From Tetrahymena elliotti 4EA (Eukaryota; Ciliophora; Oligohymenophorea; Hymenostomatida; Tetrahymenidae): a DNA stretch of 64,000 bases. This document shows positions 27,052 to 38,670 of the stretch, in pieces; the stretch's first letter is position 1; every line of letters begins with the position of its first letter. Under the pieces are notes generated by a model. The model did no database searches and was not told the origin of the DNA. It saw only the letters and a program-made list of their open reading frames with translations. A program made the position numbers and the translations under genes. The DNA lies in the NCBI GenBank assembly GCA_000231825.2, contig AFXF02001796.1, positions 1 through 64,000 on the forward strand, written 5' to 3'.

Positions 27052-29700
27052 ATGGGAGATTCTTAATCAAATATACATTCCCTAGCATAAAATACTATAT
27101 TCAGTGTTAGAAACAATACAAGCAATAATGATTCATCTTCCTTGATATCTTCAAGTAGCAATAATAGTAAATTTAACCCATTTAAGAATGTGCAGTGCCA
27201 ATTATAGTAGAGATCAGGTGGATCTGCATTTGACATATAAATAAATGGCAGAAATAACTCAAATAGCAACCTAATTTAAAGCAATTACTAAGTCATTTAA
27301 AGAAATAACTCTTAAGATGCTATGCAACAAGTTAGCACAAAAAATGAAAGTATTATTTAGTAAAACTTTAAGCATTAATTATTACTAAAATAGCAATAAA
27401 ACATAGAATAATATACATCAAATAATAAAAATAATTTAAGTGAATTGAATGAGAATTTTAATAACTAAAATACCAAAAATGGTGATAATATGAATACTCT
27501 TCTATAAAAAGGAAACTAATTAAAAAGCTTAAATGTAATAGCCCATCATGGAGGTAGTAAATCTTTAGATTAGCAGACTTTCAAAAAAATGGGATCAAAC
27601 CAAAGCAATAGTTACCTGGGATAATAGCTTAATTCTTAACTCCTCTAAAGTGCTAATAATTAAACATCTTAAAATTAACAAATCAAAGGAAATTTATTGT
27701 AAAGTCAGAATACCCCTAATGAAATAAGTAATTTCAAAATTGGATAAAGTAGTGCAATCAATAATACCTATAAACAACTTTAGAATAATTAAACAGGAAG
27801 TTCTAACAGTGGATAACTTAACATTTAAAACTATTTAAACTCAAATAGGTAGCAAAAAGATAATTTAGCTTTTAATGGAAAAACAAGCTCAAATATAACA
27901 TTGCAGGATTATCAAAGTTCAAAAAATTATGAGAGCAAGTAGAATAAGTAATAGAACGAAAATGTGTCTCTTTAGCCTTATTTTTAGAAATAAATTGAAA
28001 ATAAGAATCTGATAATAAGTTAAGAATTAGAGGACAATTCTATTGATAGAAAGATAGCAAATGAGTAACTGATGAAGTCTTGTATTTCAAATTAATTTCA
28101 ATCAAATAGTTTTCCTTAAGAATAAGCAAAAGAGAAATTAAGCTATAATGATCTAAAATCAAATTATATTAAAAACTAAAATAAAAATGAATCTCGTTAG
28201 AGTCAATAATTTCACAACAACAATTAATAAATAATAAATGGATGTAATACAATTGTAAATAATGATATATATAATAATTAAAATATTTAATATGTAAATT
28301 AATAAAGTTAAATTGGTTATGCTGACTTAAGTATAAATAACTCCATAAATTAAAGGGATATTTCAATTATAAAGCCAATAAATATCGATATTTCATGTTT
28401 TAGCAGAGACCAGAGTATGTTTCTTGATGGAAATAGAGATGTAAGTATAAATGCTAAAGATTAGTCAAGTTTCTTCCATGGAGCTTTTTAAAGAAAAAAT
28501 TACTGCTAAAATAATGTACCTAGTTCCTAGGATTTGATGCCTATTTAATCGGAAAAACTAAATTTTATAACTTCAGAAAAAGGAGAGTATCCTACATTAT
28601 CTAATCCAATTTTGAATAATAGTAAGTCCTTGATCTTAGAAGGACTAAAAGATATGTCAGTAAATTACTCTAAGGTAGAAGAGATCTCCCATTTTTTAGA
28701 GTAGGAAAAAGAAAGAAATGCCAAATTAGAAGATGAAATAAAAAATAAAGAAGTTATTCTTAAAAAAATGTAAGAGTTTTAAAATGAGCTATTTTCAAAT
28801 TATGAGCATGCATAGAATGTAATTAAATAGCTCAAAAGTGAAAATAACTAAGAGTCTAAGCTGCAAGCTAAAATCTAAAGATTATAAGATGAGAATTAAA
28901 TTTTAAGGGAGTAGTTAGTGAAAGCAGAAGAAATTTATGAACTAAAATAAAAAGATACCTTAAATTAGCTTAATCTAGTTAAACAAGAAAGAGATGAAAC
29001 TCGATAGACACTCTAATAAAAATTAGACTCTGTAGTAAATAATTTCAATTCATACAAAAAGCATTGTGAAGAAAAAATACTTAAGCTTTCTTAATAACTT
29101 GCTTAAACAGAAAGAGAAAAAGGCCTAATTGAAAAATAAAAAAAGAGCAGGGGTGAATAAGATTTACAAAATGAAATAAATCAAGGAATAAATTATAAAT
29201 ATATAGTTTAGTAAATATAATAAGAGTTCGATATTTAAAAAGAATAGGAAATAATAGCAAAACTCAAGAATCTTGGTGATAAAGATACAATTAAATTAAC
29301 AGATTGTTTAACTGAGATGATGATATCATTTGCTCCAGATGGTTATTTTGAGAAAAAGCCCACTTTAAAATAGATATGGAAGTGGTTAAAAGAAGTTCTA
29401 AAAGAATACATGAAAAATACATCAGACTTAAAAAAGGCCATAAAATATCTAAACGCTGAAAAACAGCAAGATTTTATGCTAAAGTTAGAGAAAATTGTTT
29501 TTGAAAATGATAGCTACTAAAAAATAATAGAGTAGATGAAATAATATTTTAACTTAGACTCTCAATAATTTTCTAATTTATATGAACTCTAGTTATTCCT
29601 TGAAAAGAAGAATAGCAGCATAAATAAATAGTAAGGTCATCTAAATACTTAACAAGAATATTTGTTTACTAATTTAACAACTGAAACTTCAAAAATTTGA
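27052..29700 (+). CDS. Coiled-coil protein with disordered Asn/Gln/Ser-rich N-terminal half, unknown function
   Basis: One intronless frame of 882 codons, ATG at 27052 to TGA at 29698-29700. Roughly the first 500 residues are Asn/Gln/Ser-rich low complexity (begins MGDSQSNIHSL). From about residue 530 (near 28650) the sequence becomes heptad-like and charged, with blocks such as LEQEKERNAKLEDEIKNKE and LVKAEEIYELKQKDTLNQL, giving a long coiled coil of about 200 residues. It is followed by a compact C-terminal segment with aromatic residues (TLKQIWKWLKEVLKEYMKN) that may fold as helices. No family recognised. A structural or scaffold role (centrosomal, cortical or cytoskeletal) would fit the architecture but is only a guess. 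G at position 2 is not followed by an obvious acylation context. Confidence 0.85.
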
Positions 29701-30439
29701 AAAAAAAATGATGAAAAATAATGGTGAAATTTATAAAACTGAAAATGTTTTTTAGAATATTTATATAAATGTTATAAATATATAAATAAAGAGATATTAA
29801 TGTATAAATTATAAAACTAAAATATTAATTCCGATTCAGTCAAAATTTTTTTCTATTTGAACATTAATTAAAGCTCTTTTAATTATATTAAATACTATTA
29901 TTTTTAATTATAAGTCTTTGAGTATTTAAAGGATATTTTTGAGATTTATTTTTTTTAAAAAATTATTTAATTTTTCATCATTACTTTTTAATCATCTATT
30001 TGAATTTAGTATTATTTTCTTATTTTATACTTTTACATACTCAAATTTAATTGTAGATATTGAGGAACTTTTTAAATTTTTTAGAAGGTAGATTTTTGTG
30101 AATAACCATTTCGAATTTACTTAATTGTATTTTTAATTTAATAAATACTTTATATTTTACAAAACAAATATTTTTTATGTTTATAGAAGAATATATTTTT
30201 TGGTACTTATTTTATTTTACAAAAACATTTTTCTTCTCACTATGAAAATTTTTAGTTGCTATTTAGATTTAATATTCATTTCAGACCCTTTTTTCTGCAA
30301 AATTAGAATTATTTCTTAAATTATTTGGAAGAACTTAAATATTTTATCAGATATTTATTTTAAATTATTATTAATATACTAAATTTGTTTTTTTTTATTT
30401 TATGATTGTTTTAGATTAATAAAAATAAATATATAAATA
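29701..30439. other. Convergent intergenic region at the strand switch
   Basis: About 0.74 kb between two genes that point toward each other. It is almost entirely A/T with long T runs and should hold both 3' ends. No gene or structured repeat seen. Confidence 0.5.
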
Positions 30440-31231
30440 TCATAATACTTTTTGTGAATGACAATTTTTAAATAATGTTTTTTCAATTATATTTTGATTA
30501 GTTTTGTTAACAAGAATACTTTTCCTCTTTGCTTTTTATGCTTATTAGTTGCTGTTAAGATTTAGTCTAGGTTTCTTATTTTTTATAGCTTCATACTCTG
30601 AATCACTAGATATTGAAGAAGAACTTAAAGGCCTTTATTAAAAAGATAGTTAATATATACTCTTTTGATTTTGGTTAACAGCATCTTATATTTTTTGAGA
30701 CTTTGCTTCTTTTAATTTTAATTAGTTTTTTATTTCAATTTCTTTTATGTCTTTGAAGCTAACTTTCTCACTTTTTTTCTTCAAAATTAGGGTCTTTTGC
30801 TGTGGTTTCTTTTACTTATAAAAATCAACTTAATATAAAGATTTAAATGTCTCTGTATCATTGCTTTGGTTAATTTTTACTAATCTTAACTTATCATTAT
30901 GAACAGGTTAAATTGTAGCTTTAAAATCTAAATTTTTATAAGACTGCTTATTTGTTGTAGTAAATTAACTATCTTTGTGTATTATTTTTTCATACTTATT
31001 TGTATTCATCTTTTATAAAAGTTCTGAATCAGAAGGCATTCGATTCAATTTATATGATTTTGAATAATTTTATTTTTAATACAATGTTTGATAAAAAAAA
31101 TCATTTTTCTATTAAAGATTTGAGTTTTTTTAACCAGCGATTTAATGCAATTGTTGTGATGAGGCTTATTAATTTTGCAAACAATCTTCTTTTCTTCCTC
31201 TTATAAATACTTTTGTCCTACATAACAACAT
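30440..31231 (-). CDS. Small basic Lys/Gln-rich protein, unknown function
   Basis: An intronless minus-strand frame ends at TGA (complement 30440-30442). The longest version starts at ATG complement 31229-31231 (263 residues); in-frame ATGs at 31037-31039 (199 residues) and 31007-31009 (189 residues) are alternative starts. The C-terminal 190 residues have the usual composition of ciliate coding sequence, with Lys/Gln/Ser-rich stretches, a serine cluster (PLSSSSISSDSEYEA) that looks like a casein-kinase-type phosphosite patch, and nearby basic stretches (KKPRLNLN, KAKRKSILVN) that could be nuclear localisation signals. The N-terminal 64 residues of the longest version are less certain. No family recognised. 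A nuclear protein is a plausible inference from composition only. Confidence 0.6.
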
Positions 31232-32463
31232 TTTGAAAAATTTTTTGTTAAGATTGTAGATAGATTTGATATTAAATAATAATTTTTGATGTTTTTAAAA
31301 CAAAATTTTTTGTTGATTACCTTTAATTATCAATCAATTACTTAGAAAATAGATTAATTGAAAATGTATGTTAGTTATGGGTAAATAATGAATAATAGAT
31401 TATGAAACTCTTTAAAAACATCTCAAAAAATATTAAAAATGAAAGAAACAAAACAAATAAATGGTTTTAAATATTTAAAAAGATAGCCAAAATATTATCG
31501 AAAAAATAAAAAAAGAAAGAAAGTAAACTATTTTAAGTATTTAGCCTCTACTTTTATTGTGAAAGAAAATGAGAATAAATCTTGTTTTATACTTACTAAA
31601 TGTGTTTATTATAAATTGGAAGATTTCTAAAGTTTGATTGATTCTACTTATCTATTTGGTGTTTAAATTCGCTATTTTTAATTTTGTCATTTACTGTTAA
31701 TACATTCAAATCATTTTAAAATTTAAAAATAAGAAGCATTAGAATATCATTAAAAATTATTTTATGATTGGTGAAATCTGTAAAAAATGATTTGATGCTT
31801 TTAGAATGATTGGATAAAATAATTTCTTTATTGTGAATTTACTTCTTGAATCAATAGAAATAAATTATTTTTTAGTAAATGCAAAATATTAGACATTGCA
31901 ATCAAATGAAGCTATTTCTACTTTAGAATTCCTAAAAATGTTTTTTTGAATGCTTTTAACATATTCATATTTGGTATTGGCTAATAAATTTGTTTTTAGT
32001 TATTTTTGCTTTTGATAAATCTGTATCTTCCTTTATGCTAAATTTTATATGTAAAGTAAACATACGGATATTATTTGCCTAAATACCTATTTTAAATCTG
32101 CAAATAACGGTCTAATCGAAAGCATATCATATTTAAACTATTATGAAATGCATGACTAAAGATAATTTATAGATTTTAATCCATTTTTCTGAAGGGATTG
32201 CTTTAAATTTAAAGTTTTTTAATATTAAGAGAGCTAAGTTAAACTAAATGGTTTTATATTTTGAGATGATGTTATGGCTAGTAAGCAAGATTAATAGAAT
32301 AAGGAATAAAATAGAAAGAAATATAATTTTAAATAAATTAGTAATACTGTAATAGTTAATGAACACGCTATATATACTACTAATTTCAAAATAGGTTATA
32401 AGGCTTTTATTTTTTAAATAGTATGTTGTGCTATATATTGTCATATACTATATAAAGTATCTT
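31232..32463. other. Long intergenic stretch without a supported gene
   Basis: About 1.2 kb between the small basic protein gene and RPS17. I read both strands and found no frame with convincing codon usage or a recognisable product; the short open frames near 32244-32460 are A/T noise. It should contain the RPS17 3' end and the promoter of the small basic gene. Confidence 0.45.
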
Positions 32464-32856
32464 TCATTATCCCTTCTTCTTGTTGGCAGGGGCGGTAGTG
32501 CTAACAAGACCAGGAATGTTTTAGTAACCGAGCTTTCTAAGCATTTCCTTGGTTTCGGCATCAATGGGAACCTTTTCAATATCAATAATAGACTTTTCGG
32601 GGACGTGGTCAAGTCTTCTTTCTCTTTCTTCTTCTTAGACCTTGAGAGAAATACCTCTGACGGGACCCTTTTGGATTCTCTTCATCAAGTGAGTAGCGAA
32701 ACCAGCGATCTTGTTTCTAAGTCTCTTGGAGGGGACTTGAGCAACATCAGAAAGGATCTTCTTATTGAAGTGGAAGTCGTTGGTTAACTTGCTGTAGTAA
32801 TGTTCAATCAAGCTCTTGGCGGCTCTCTTAACAGTTTTAGTTCTAACTCTACCCAT
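32464..32856 (-). CDS. RPS17: 40S ribosomal protein eS17
   Basis: An intronless 130-residue frame starts at ATG (complement 32854-32856) and ends at TGA (complement 32464-32466). The product [20 protein letters not shown] continues with [29 protein letters not shown] and [20 protein letters not shown], which matches eukaryotic eS17 over its whole length. Family length is about 130-135. eS17 is a small-subunit protein of the 40S head. A TAA codon sits exactly at the Gln of LKVQEEERERR, which is conserved in this family, so the reassigned code is required. The C-terminus (APANKKKGQ) is short and basic. Codon usage differs from its neighbours: many C- and G-ending codons (GTC, GCC, AAG, CTC, ACC), as expected for a highly expressed ciliate gene. 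Confidence 0.97.
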
Positions 32857-33974
32857 TTTTTACTTTGATAATTTTTTTTTTAATGTTTTTTCTTTACTTA
32901 GATTATTTTATTTTTCTTAATTTATATGCCTTTTTTTGACTCTATGCTTTTTTTCTTATGTGTTTAATTTCCTCTTTTTTCTCCCCTTTAAACATTCAAA
33001 ATCTGTATACCTTTGTATATCCTTTTTTATTTTGTATAATTTCACCCTTTCTCATATAATCCCATTACCATTATTTAAGACTATCTAGCCCTATCAAAGC
33101 ATTATTTTATTAATTTTTTTTCTAATTATTCTTGCTTGCTTGCTCACTCCACTTTATTCTAATTAGACCCAGAATTTCAGTCATTTTTAGAATCTTCATT
33201 TCCTATGCTAAATTATCTATGACAAAAAAAATGAATATTAAATACTTTAATAGAAAAATTAAAGCAGTCAATTTTAATAATTGCTATATTATAATGTTTT
33301 AAATCTAATTTACATTTAATAAATTTTTAACTTCAATAATAATCCTTCCTAATACTCATTTATCAGTGAACTTGAAAGTTTTGTTCTAAAAAATTTGATT
33401 TAAATTAATTGACATGCAAATAAGATAAAATTGTCTTTTTTATAATTATTTTATATTTCCTCAATAATTAAATTAAAAATCAATCAATCAAAATTATTTT
33501 CAAGTAAAAATAAAATTATTTGTCTTTTAAACAAAAATAAAAAATCATTCTAATTTGAAATTGTTAAAACATACTTTAATTTTATTTGGTTATTTTATTA
33601 TTTTTTCAGTGATTTGATTAATTTTTTATGTTTAAAGATAAAGAAAAAATAATATGATTGTTAAAAAATAATAATTCTATTTTGTGATTTTAAAAGATTT
33701 TAAGTAAAATAAAAAATCTGATTAAAAAAACCTTATTCGAATGTAAATTTATTTAAATGATAATTCAATCAGAAAATAACGATTAATTTAAAATTTTTTT
33801 GTAAAGCATAAACTACTAGAAAATAGAAATAATAAATTTATTTTATTATTTTGAAAAAGAGAAGATATTTTAGTTGGTATTTTTTTAATAGAAAAAAATA
33901 TAAATTTTAATTAACTTTATATTTTTAGATTAGTCCAGTCCAAGTATTAAAAAATAAAAAATGTACTTTCATTA
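32857..33974. other. RPS17 upstream region / RFC1 3' flank
   Basis: About 1.1 kb between the RPS17 start and the RFC1 stop, both on the minus strand. The first ~250 nt next to RPS17 are pyrimidine-rich on the plus strand (purine-rich on the coding strand), and the rest is plain A/T. It presumably contains the RPS17 promoter; no specific element can be named. No gene seen. Confidence 0.45.
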
Positions 33975-36900
33975 TCATTTTTTATCTTTTGTAAAGAATG
34001 ATTTTATACTATTTTTTGATTCAACTTAATTTTAAATTTCTTTTGTTGCTTTTGTATTTTTAGCTGCTTAGGCTTTGCTTTCAGCTTCTTATTATTTTTT
34101 ATTTATATTTGATTTTTACTGAACTTATTTGCTTTATTTCTTATTTTAACTGATAGTTTATGTTTCTTATTCTTGGTCTTCTTCTTTTTATTCTTCTTCA
34201 TCTTCATCTATTTCTACTTCTTCTATTTCACCTAATATATCATCATACTTTATGTTATGTTCCTATTCTTAAGTTTTTTTAGTTTTCTTTTCAGGCTTAA
34301 CATCATCTTTGAATTTCTTATTGTAAGCTTTTGTTAAAGTAGTTTTAATAGTTGTTGGAACATCTTTCAATCTTTAATCAAAGTTTGAATTATATGGGAT
34401 TAAAGTAAAGTGCTCTTTTAGCAATTCAGGATTTATATTGTAATATTCCATCATTTATATCACATTATCTACTCCTTGCTTTCCATTATTTTCAAGTTGG
34501 TTTAACATGAGCTCCATCAATGGTTCAACATAATCGAATTAAACAGCTTAACGATTACCACTGATATTTTAGGATAATTGCATACGAAGTTATCTAATTA
34601 ATCTTTATGTTTTACGCTACGAAGAAAATTTACCTAAGTATTAACTCATTTAAGGGAAAGTATTGCATTTGCTACAAACTTATTCTGGAATATAAACTGA
34701 AGTCAAAAAACCAACATTCTGTAGTAAAGACCAGTTACCTTGAGATCTAATAGAATCTTGCAATAAATCACTTTCAGCCATAGCACTAGTTGCATTAGCT
34801 ATACTTTCAAGCTCTGACAAGTTTAATTTGTTATATTCTTTAGATTAAAAGGTGGATAAATAGTTTTCATGGATTAACATAGGAACTAATTCATAATCCA
34901 AAAAGAACAAATCAACTTTTTAAGAAATTTATTTTTTTCTGTCAAATTCAGTCTTTGTCATCAATAGTTTAGCAGCCTTATTGATAAAAGTTAAAATGTA
35001 AATAAAAAATGTTAATTAAAAATTAATTTGCTTACTTCAAAAGCACTCATTGATACTTAATCATCCTTTTTGAAACTATTCAAACCAATAACCAAACTCC
35101 TAAAGCTAATTTCTTTTGATTTTTTAGACTACATCTATAATAAGTTTAATGCTTATCTAATATCATTATTAACACTTTCAGCTAAAAATTCTAAGTGATT
35201 AAATTCAGATTTTAAACCTTCTTTCTTGCAAACTTCAAGTAATCTTTTAGCAATTTGTCCTTTATTAGGTTTATAAAATCTGACATCAAAGCAAATACCT
35301 GCTAAAGAACGCAATTTTTGGCTGTATCTATCATTACAAACACAGAAAATAGGATTCTTTGTTTCTTTAATTATTTTCATCAAAGCTTAGTTACCACCGA
35401 TATCACCGGACGACATACCATCTACTTCATCCATTAAAATAATAGATCTTTAAGATGATACTTCTTGCTTAAAATTTAAAACCTATTTTATAAATATAAA
35501 ATAATTTAATCAAAATTTAAAATAACTTAAAAAAAATTCATATAAAATCTTTACAGTATTATCTTTAAGGGGATTAATGATACTTTCTATAGCATTTTTA
35601 TTTCTCACATCTGAAGCATTCCATTCTATAATATTCATATTGTACTTTTAGGCAAGAAGTCTTACTGTTGAAGTTTTACCAATACCAGGAGGACCTGATA
35701 TTAAGCATGCACGAGAATTTGGATTTTCTTTCCAATTACCTTCAACTTTTTATTTGTGTATAACTACATTCTCCCAATTGACAAGCCAGTTTTCTAATTT
35801 CTTAATTTAGGTCTCATTACCAACACAGTCGTCTAATTATCTAGGAGCATACTTATGAGTCCAAAGAGCATGTGTATAATTTTCTTCTTTTGGCTACCTA
35901 TTTTAAATTGTTAGATGGTTTATAGAAGATTTTTAGGGAATTTTGACTTTTTTTGGCTATTCCATTTCTATTTCTACATCCATTTCATTGGATTTATTTG
36001 TTTCAATTACTTTTTATGGTTCCTCCTCATCTATGATACATATAACTTGAGATTTTTTTTTTTAAAGCTTGTCTTTTTTAAAGAAGGGTAACGATGAAGT
36101 CATACTTTGTTAATTTTCATTAGAATTTTTATTATCTTCAGGATTCAAAGATAGAGATTTAGTTAATTGATTATATTGAGGCTCATATACTTCAGATTCT
36201 TGTTATATTAAATTTATAGGAGTTGGCAAGAAAGAAGCTAAACCTGACAAAGCTGATTAACTTTACTATTAAATTTTTTGTTATGGCTTTTCCTCTTATT
36301 TTTAGCTTTTTAAGTTTACTTTCTAACTATGGGTAGATGTTCTGGATATTTATGATTACGATTATTGTTGCTATTATTATAATAATTACTATTTTTATTG
36401 TTGTTCTTGTTAATTTTTAATTTAATTAGTAATTTCTTTTTAAGAATTTTCACTTTCGAAAATTTGTTTGTATTGTGCTACTAAATCTATCATATTTACT
36501 TTCAAAGTATCTTCAATTAGTTTCTGAAAATCTTATTAATAAATTATTGGGAATTTTTTATTTTTCATGCGATCTAGTTAAAATTTGTCAACATTAGTTC
36601 CAATAACATTAAAACAACCATCAGATTTTCCTGGCTATGTAACAACTTTACCTTCATTTCTTTCTATGATAAGATTAATTATTTTTTAATCCAATTTGTC
36701 TAACTTTCCTAAGAAGTAAAAAGTTTGATTTTTAAAGTTTTTAGGAGTAAAATTTTCTGATTTGATTTCAATAATTCTATCATCTTGATCTTACTATTCT
36801 TACTCTATTTCTTCAACTTCCATTTAGCTTTCTACACTTTTCCTTTCTTAGTTGGGAGCTTTGACTGGAGAGTCTTATATGATTATCATTTCTTGTTGTT

Positions 36901-37813
36901 CTTTTTTTTATTTTTACATTTATTCTATTCTTTTAATTTCTTCCTCATCTGAGTTGATTTCTTAACATTCATCTTATTCATTTAAACGCATTTTTTCTAA
37001 GTTTTCTGATAAATCTTATGGTTATTAATTAGTAAAAAAAGATTATAAATTTATTTCTTATTTTTACTCTTATTGCTCCTTCTTTTTAGCAGATTAAAAA
37101 TCTAATTTTTTTTAGTTACTCTTAAGCATTTAATCTACTCTCTTATTCTTTTGCAAATTATCAACTTCATCATCAACATATTCAACTTTTCCTTATTCGC
37201 TTTCTTCATCAGAAATCTCTTCTTCAGAGCTTGAGCTTGATGAAATCTCAATTTACTTTTTAATAGGCTTTTTGGTATTTGCTTTAATTTTTTCACTTTT
37301 TTCAGAAATCTTCACTAATTTTTTTGGTTTTTTAATACCCTTTTCACTTTCTTAATGAAGATTTGACTTTTCTTCTATTTCGATTTCCTCATTAGCATTT
37401 TTTTTATTACTTGAGTTTCCATTTTTTTATTACTTTAATAGGGAATTTTTACTATTTTAATAAATGTTATTAATATTTTAAAAACATTGACTCTCAATAT
37501 CCTACATATTATTGCTAGATTGATTATATTTTTTTTGACTTTTTTATGGGGTTGAATTACTAGATTGATCATGATTAATACTTTTTTTTCTACCTCTTGT
37601 AACTAAAGAATCTAAAATACCATCTTTTTAGTTATTTTTCTTATTCATATTCAACTTTTCTTCTTCTTCATTAATTTTTTTGTTGATTTAAGCATTCTTT
37701 TTTTATGTTATTTTAAGCTTTTTAGGGTCAACTCTAGGAGACACGCTTTTGTCATTTTCTTTACCTTTTATTTTATTAAAAGTAAGTTATGATTATTTTT
37801 TGTTTCCACTCAT
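33975..37813 (-). CDS. RFC1: Replication factor C large subunit (clamp loader)
   Basis: Three exons: complement of 35555-37813, 35036-35482 and 33975-34976; introns are 35483-35554 and 34977-35035. The spliced product is 1,235 residues (human about 1,148). The order is: a disordered charged N-terminus with a PCNA-binding-like EINLQSFF (about residue 258); a BRCT-like domain (about 350-440) with FYFLGKLDKLDQ; a linker; and an AAA+ ATPase with the RFC box (LWTHKYAPRQLDDCVGNE, about 645), Walker A GPPGIGKTS (about 707) and Walker B ILMDEVDGMSSGDIGG (about 767). Then comes sensor-region sequence IFCVCNDRYSQKLRSL and the RFC1-type C-terminal domain. RFC1 with RFC2-5 loads PCNA onto primer-template junctions in the nucleus. 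The C-terminus is Gln/Lys-rich and ends NSIKSFFTKDKK, a second PIP-like motif. Identification is firm; the N-terminal low-complexity half is typical of ciliates. Confidence 0.95.
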
Positions 37814-38670
37814 TTTTAAAAACTTATATTAATTTTGATACAAATTTTTTTATTGATATTATTAAGTTAGTTTTGTGACACGGCAAACCAATTTGATAAT
37901 CACAAAATTGAGCGCTATTAAATATAATTGTATAATTAAAAAAATAAGAAATCCGCTATTAATAATTTCGCGCTACTAGTATTTACAGGTAAAATTTAAA
38001 TTATTTGTGTTGTGAAATCTATCAAAATTTAAATTTAATTAAAAGTTTTAAGACCTATATCCAAAATTGTAAAAATTTCAAAGATTTGAATAATTATTTT
38101 TTTTTTAATATATCATTTTTTGTTATTAGTAATGACAGTCATCAAATTTAACACTCATTTTAATTTAAAAAGAGCAAATAAAAAATAAAACCAAATATTT
38201 TTTAGAATTTTACATTTATTTTAATTATAAGATGGTAATTAATTAGTAAATTTAATTTGATAACTTTTCATTTTTAAAATATTTTCTCAAAAATATTCTT
38301 TCAACTTGTAAGGAATATTGAAAAAAAAAAATTAAACTGTGTAAAAAGAAAATATTTAAATAGCAACAAACAGGAACAAGGAATTAAGTTTTAAATAGTT
38401 TTTGAGTGAAAACAAATATAAATATTAAATCTAAATCAAATTTTTAATTTTCTGATGAATTCACTTGACAATAATAGATATGAAAACATTTAATATAATG
38501 CATTTATATATATAATATTTTATTTGCTAAGAAAATTAGCATTTTTTAACTCAAATTAATTTTTATCTAGATAATATAAAAATATTGATAGATTCTATCA
38601 TACGCTTACTTAGTCATATAAAATATTAAGACTAATTAGCTAAATTGCTGCTTGTTCTTATAGATACATC
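37814..38670. other. Intergenic region upstream of RFC1
   Basis: About 0.86 kb. The first 180 nt contain short unusual G/C-bearing stretches (near 37878-37980) in otherwise A/T sequence; the rest is homopolymer-rich. It should hold the RFC1 promoter and the 3' end of the next gene. No gene or tRNA-like fold convinced me. Confidence 0.45.

Noticed and set aside
32428..32787. Plus-strand 119-residue open frame
   Set aside because: It is antisense to the certain RPS17 gene and its length only reflects the G/C-richer codons of that gene.
37870..37990. Possible tRNA in the G/C-bearing stretch upstream of RFC1
   Set aside because: No cloverleaf with T-loop GTTCRAR-type sequence could be formed by eye.
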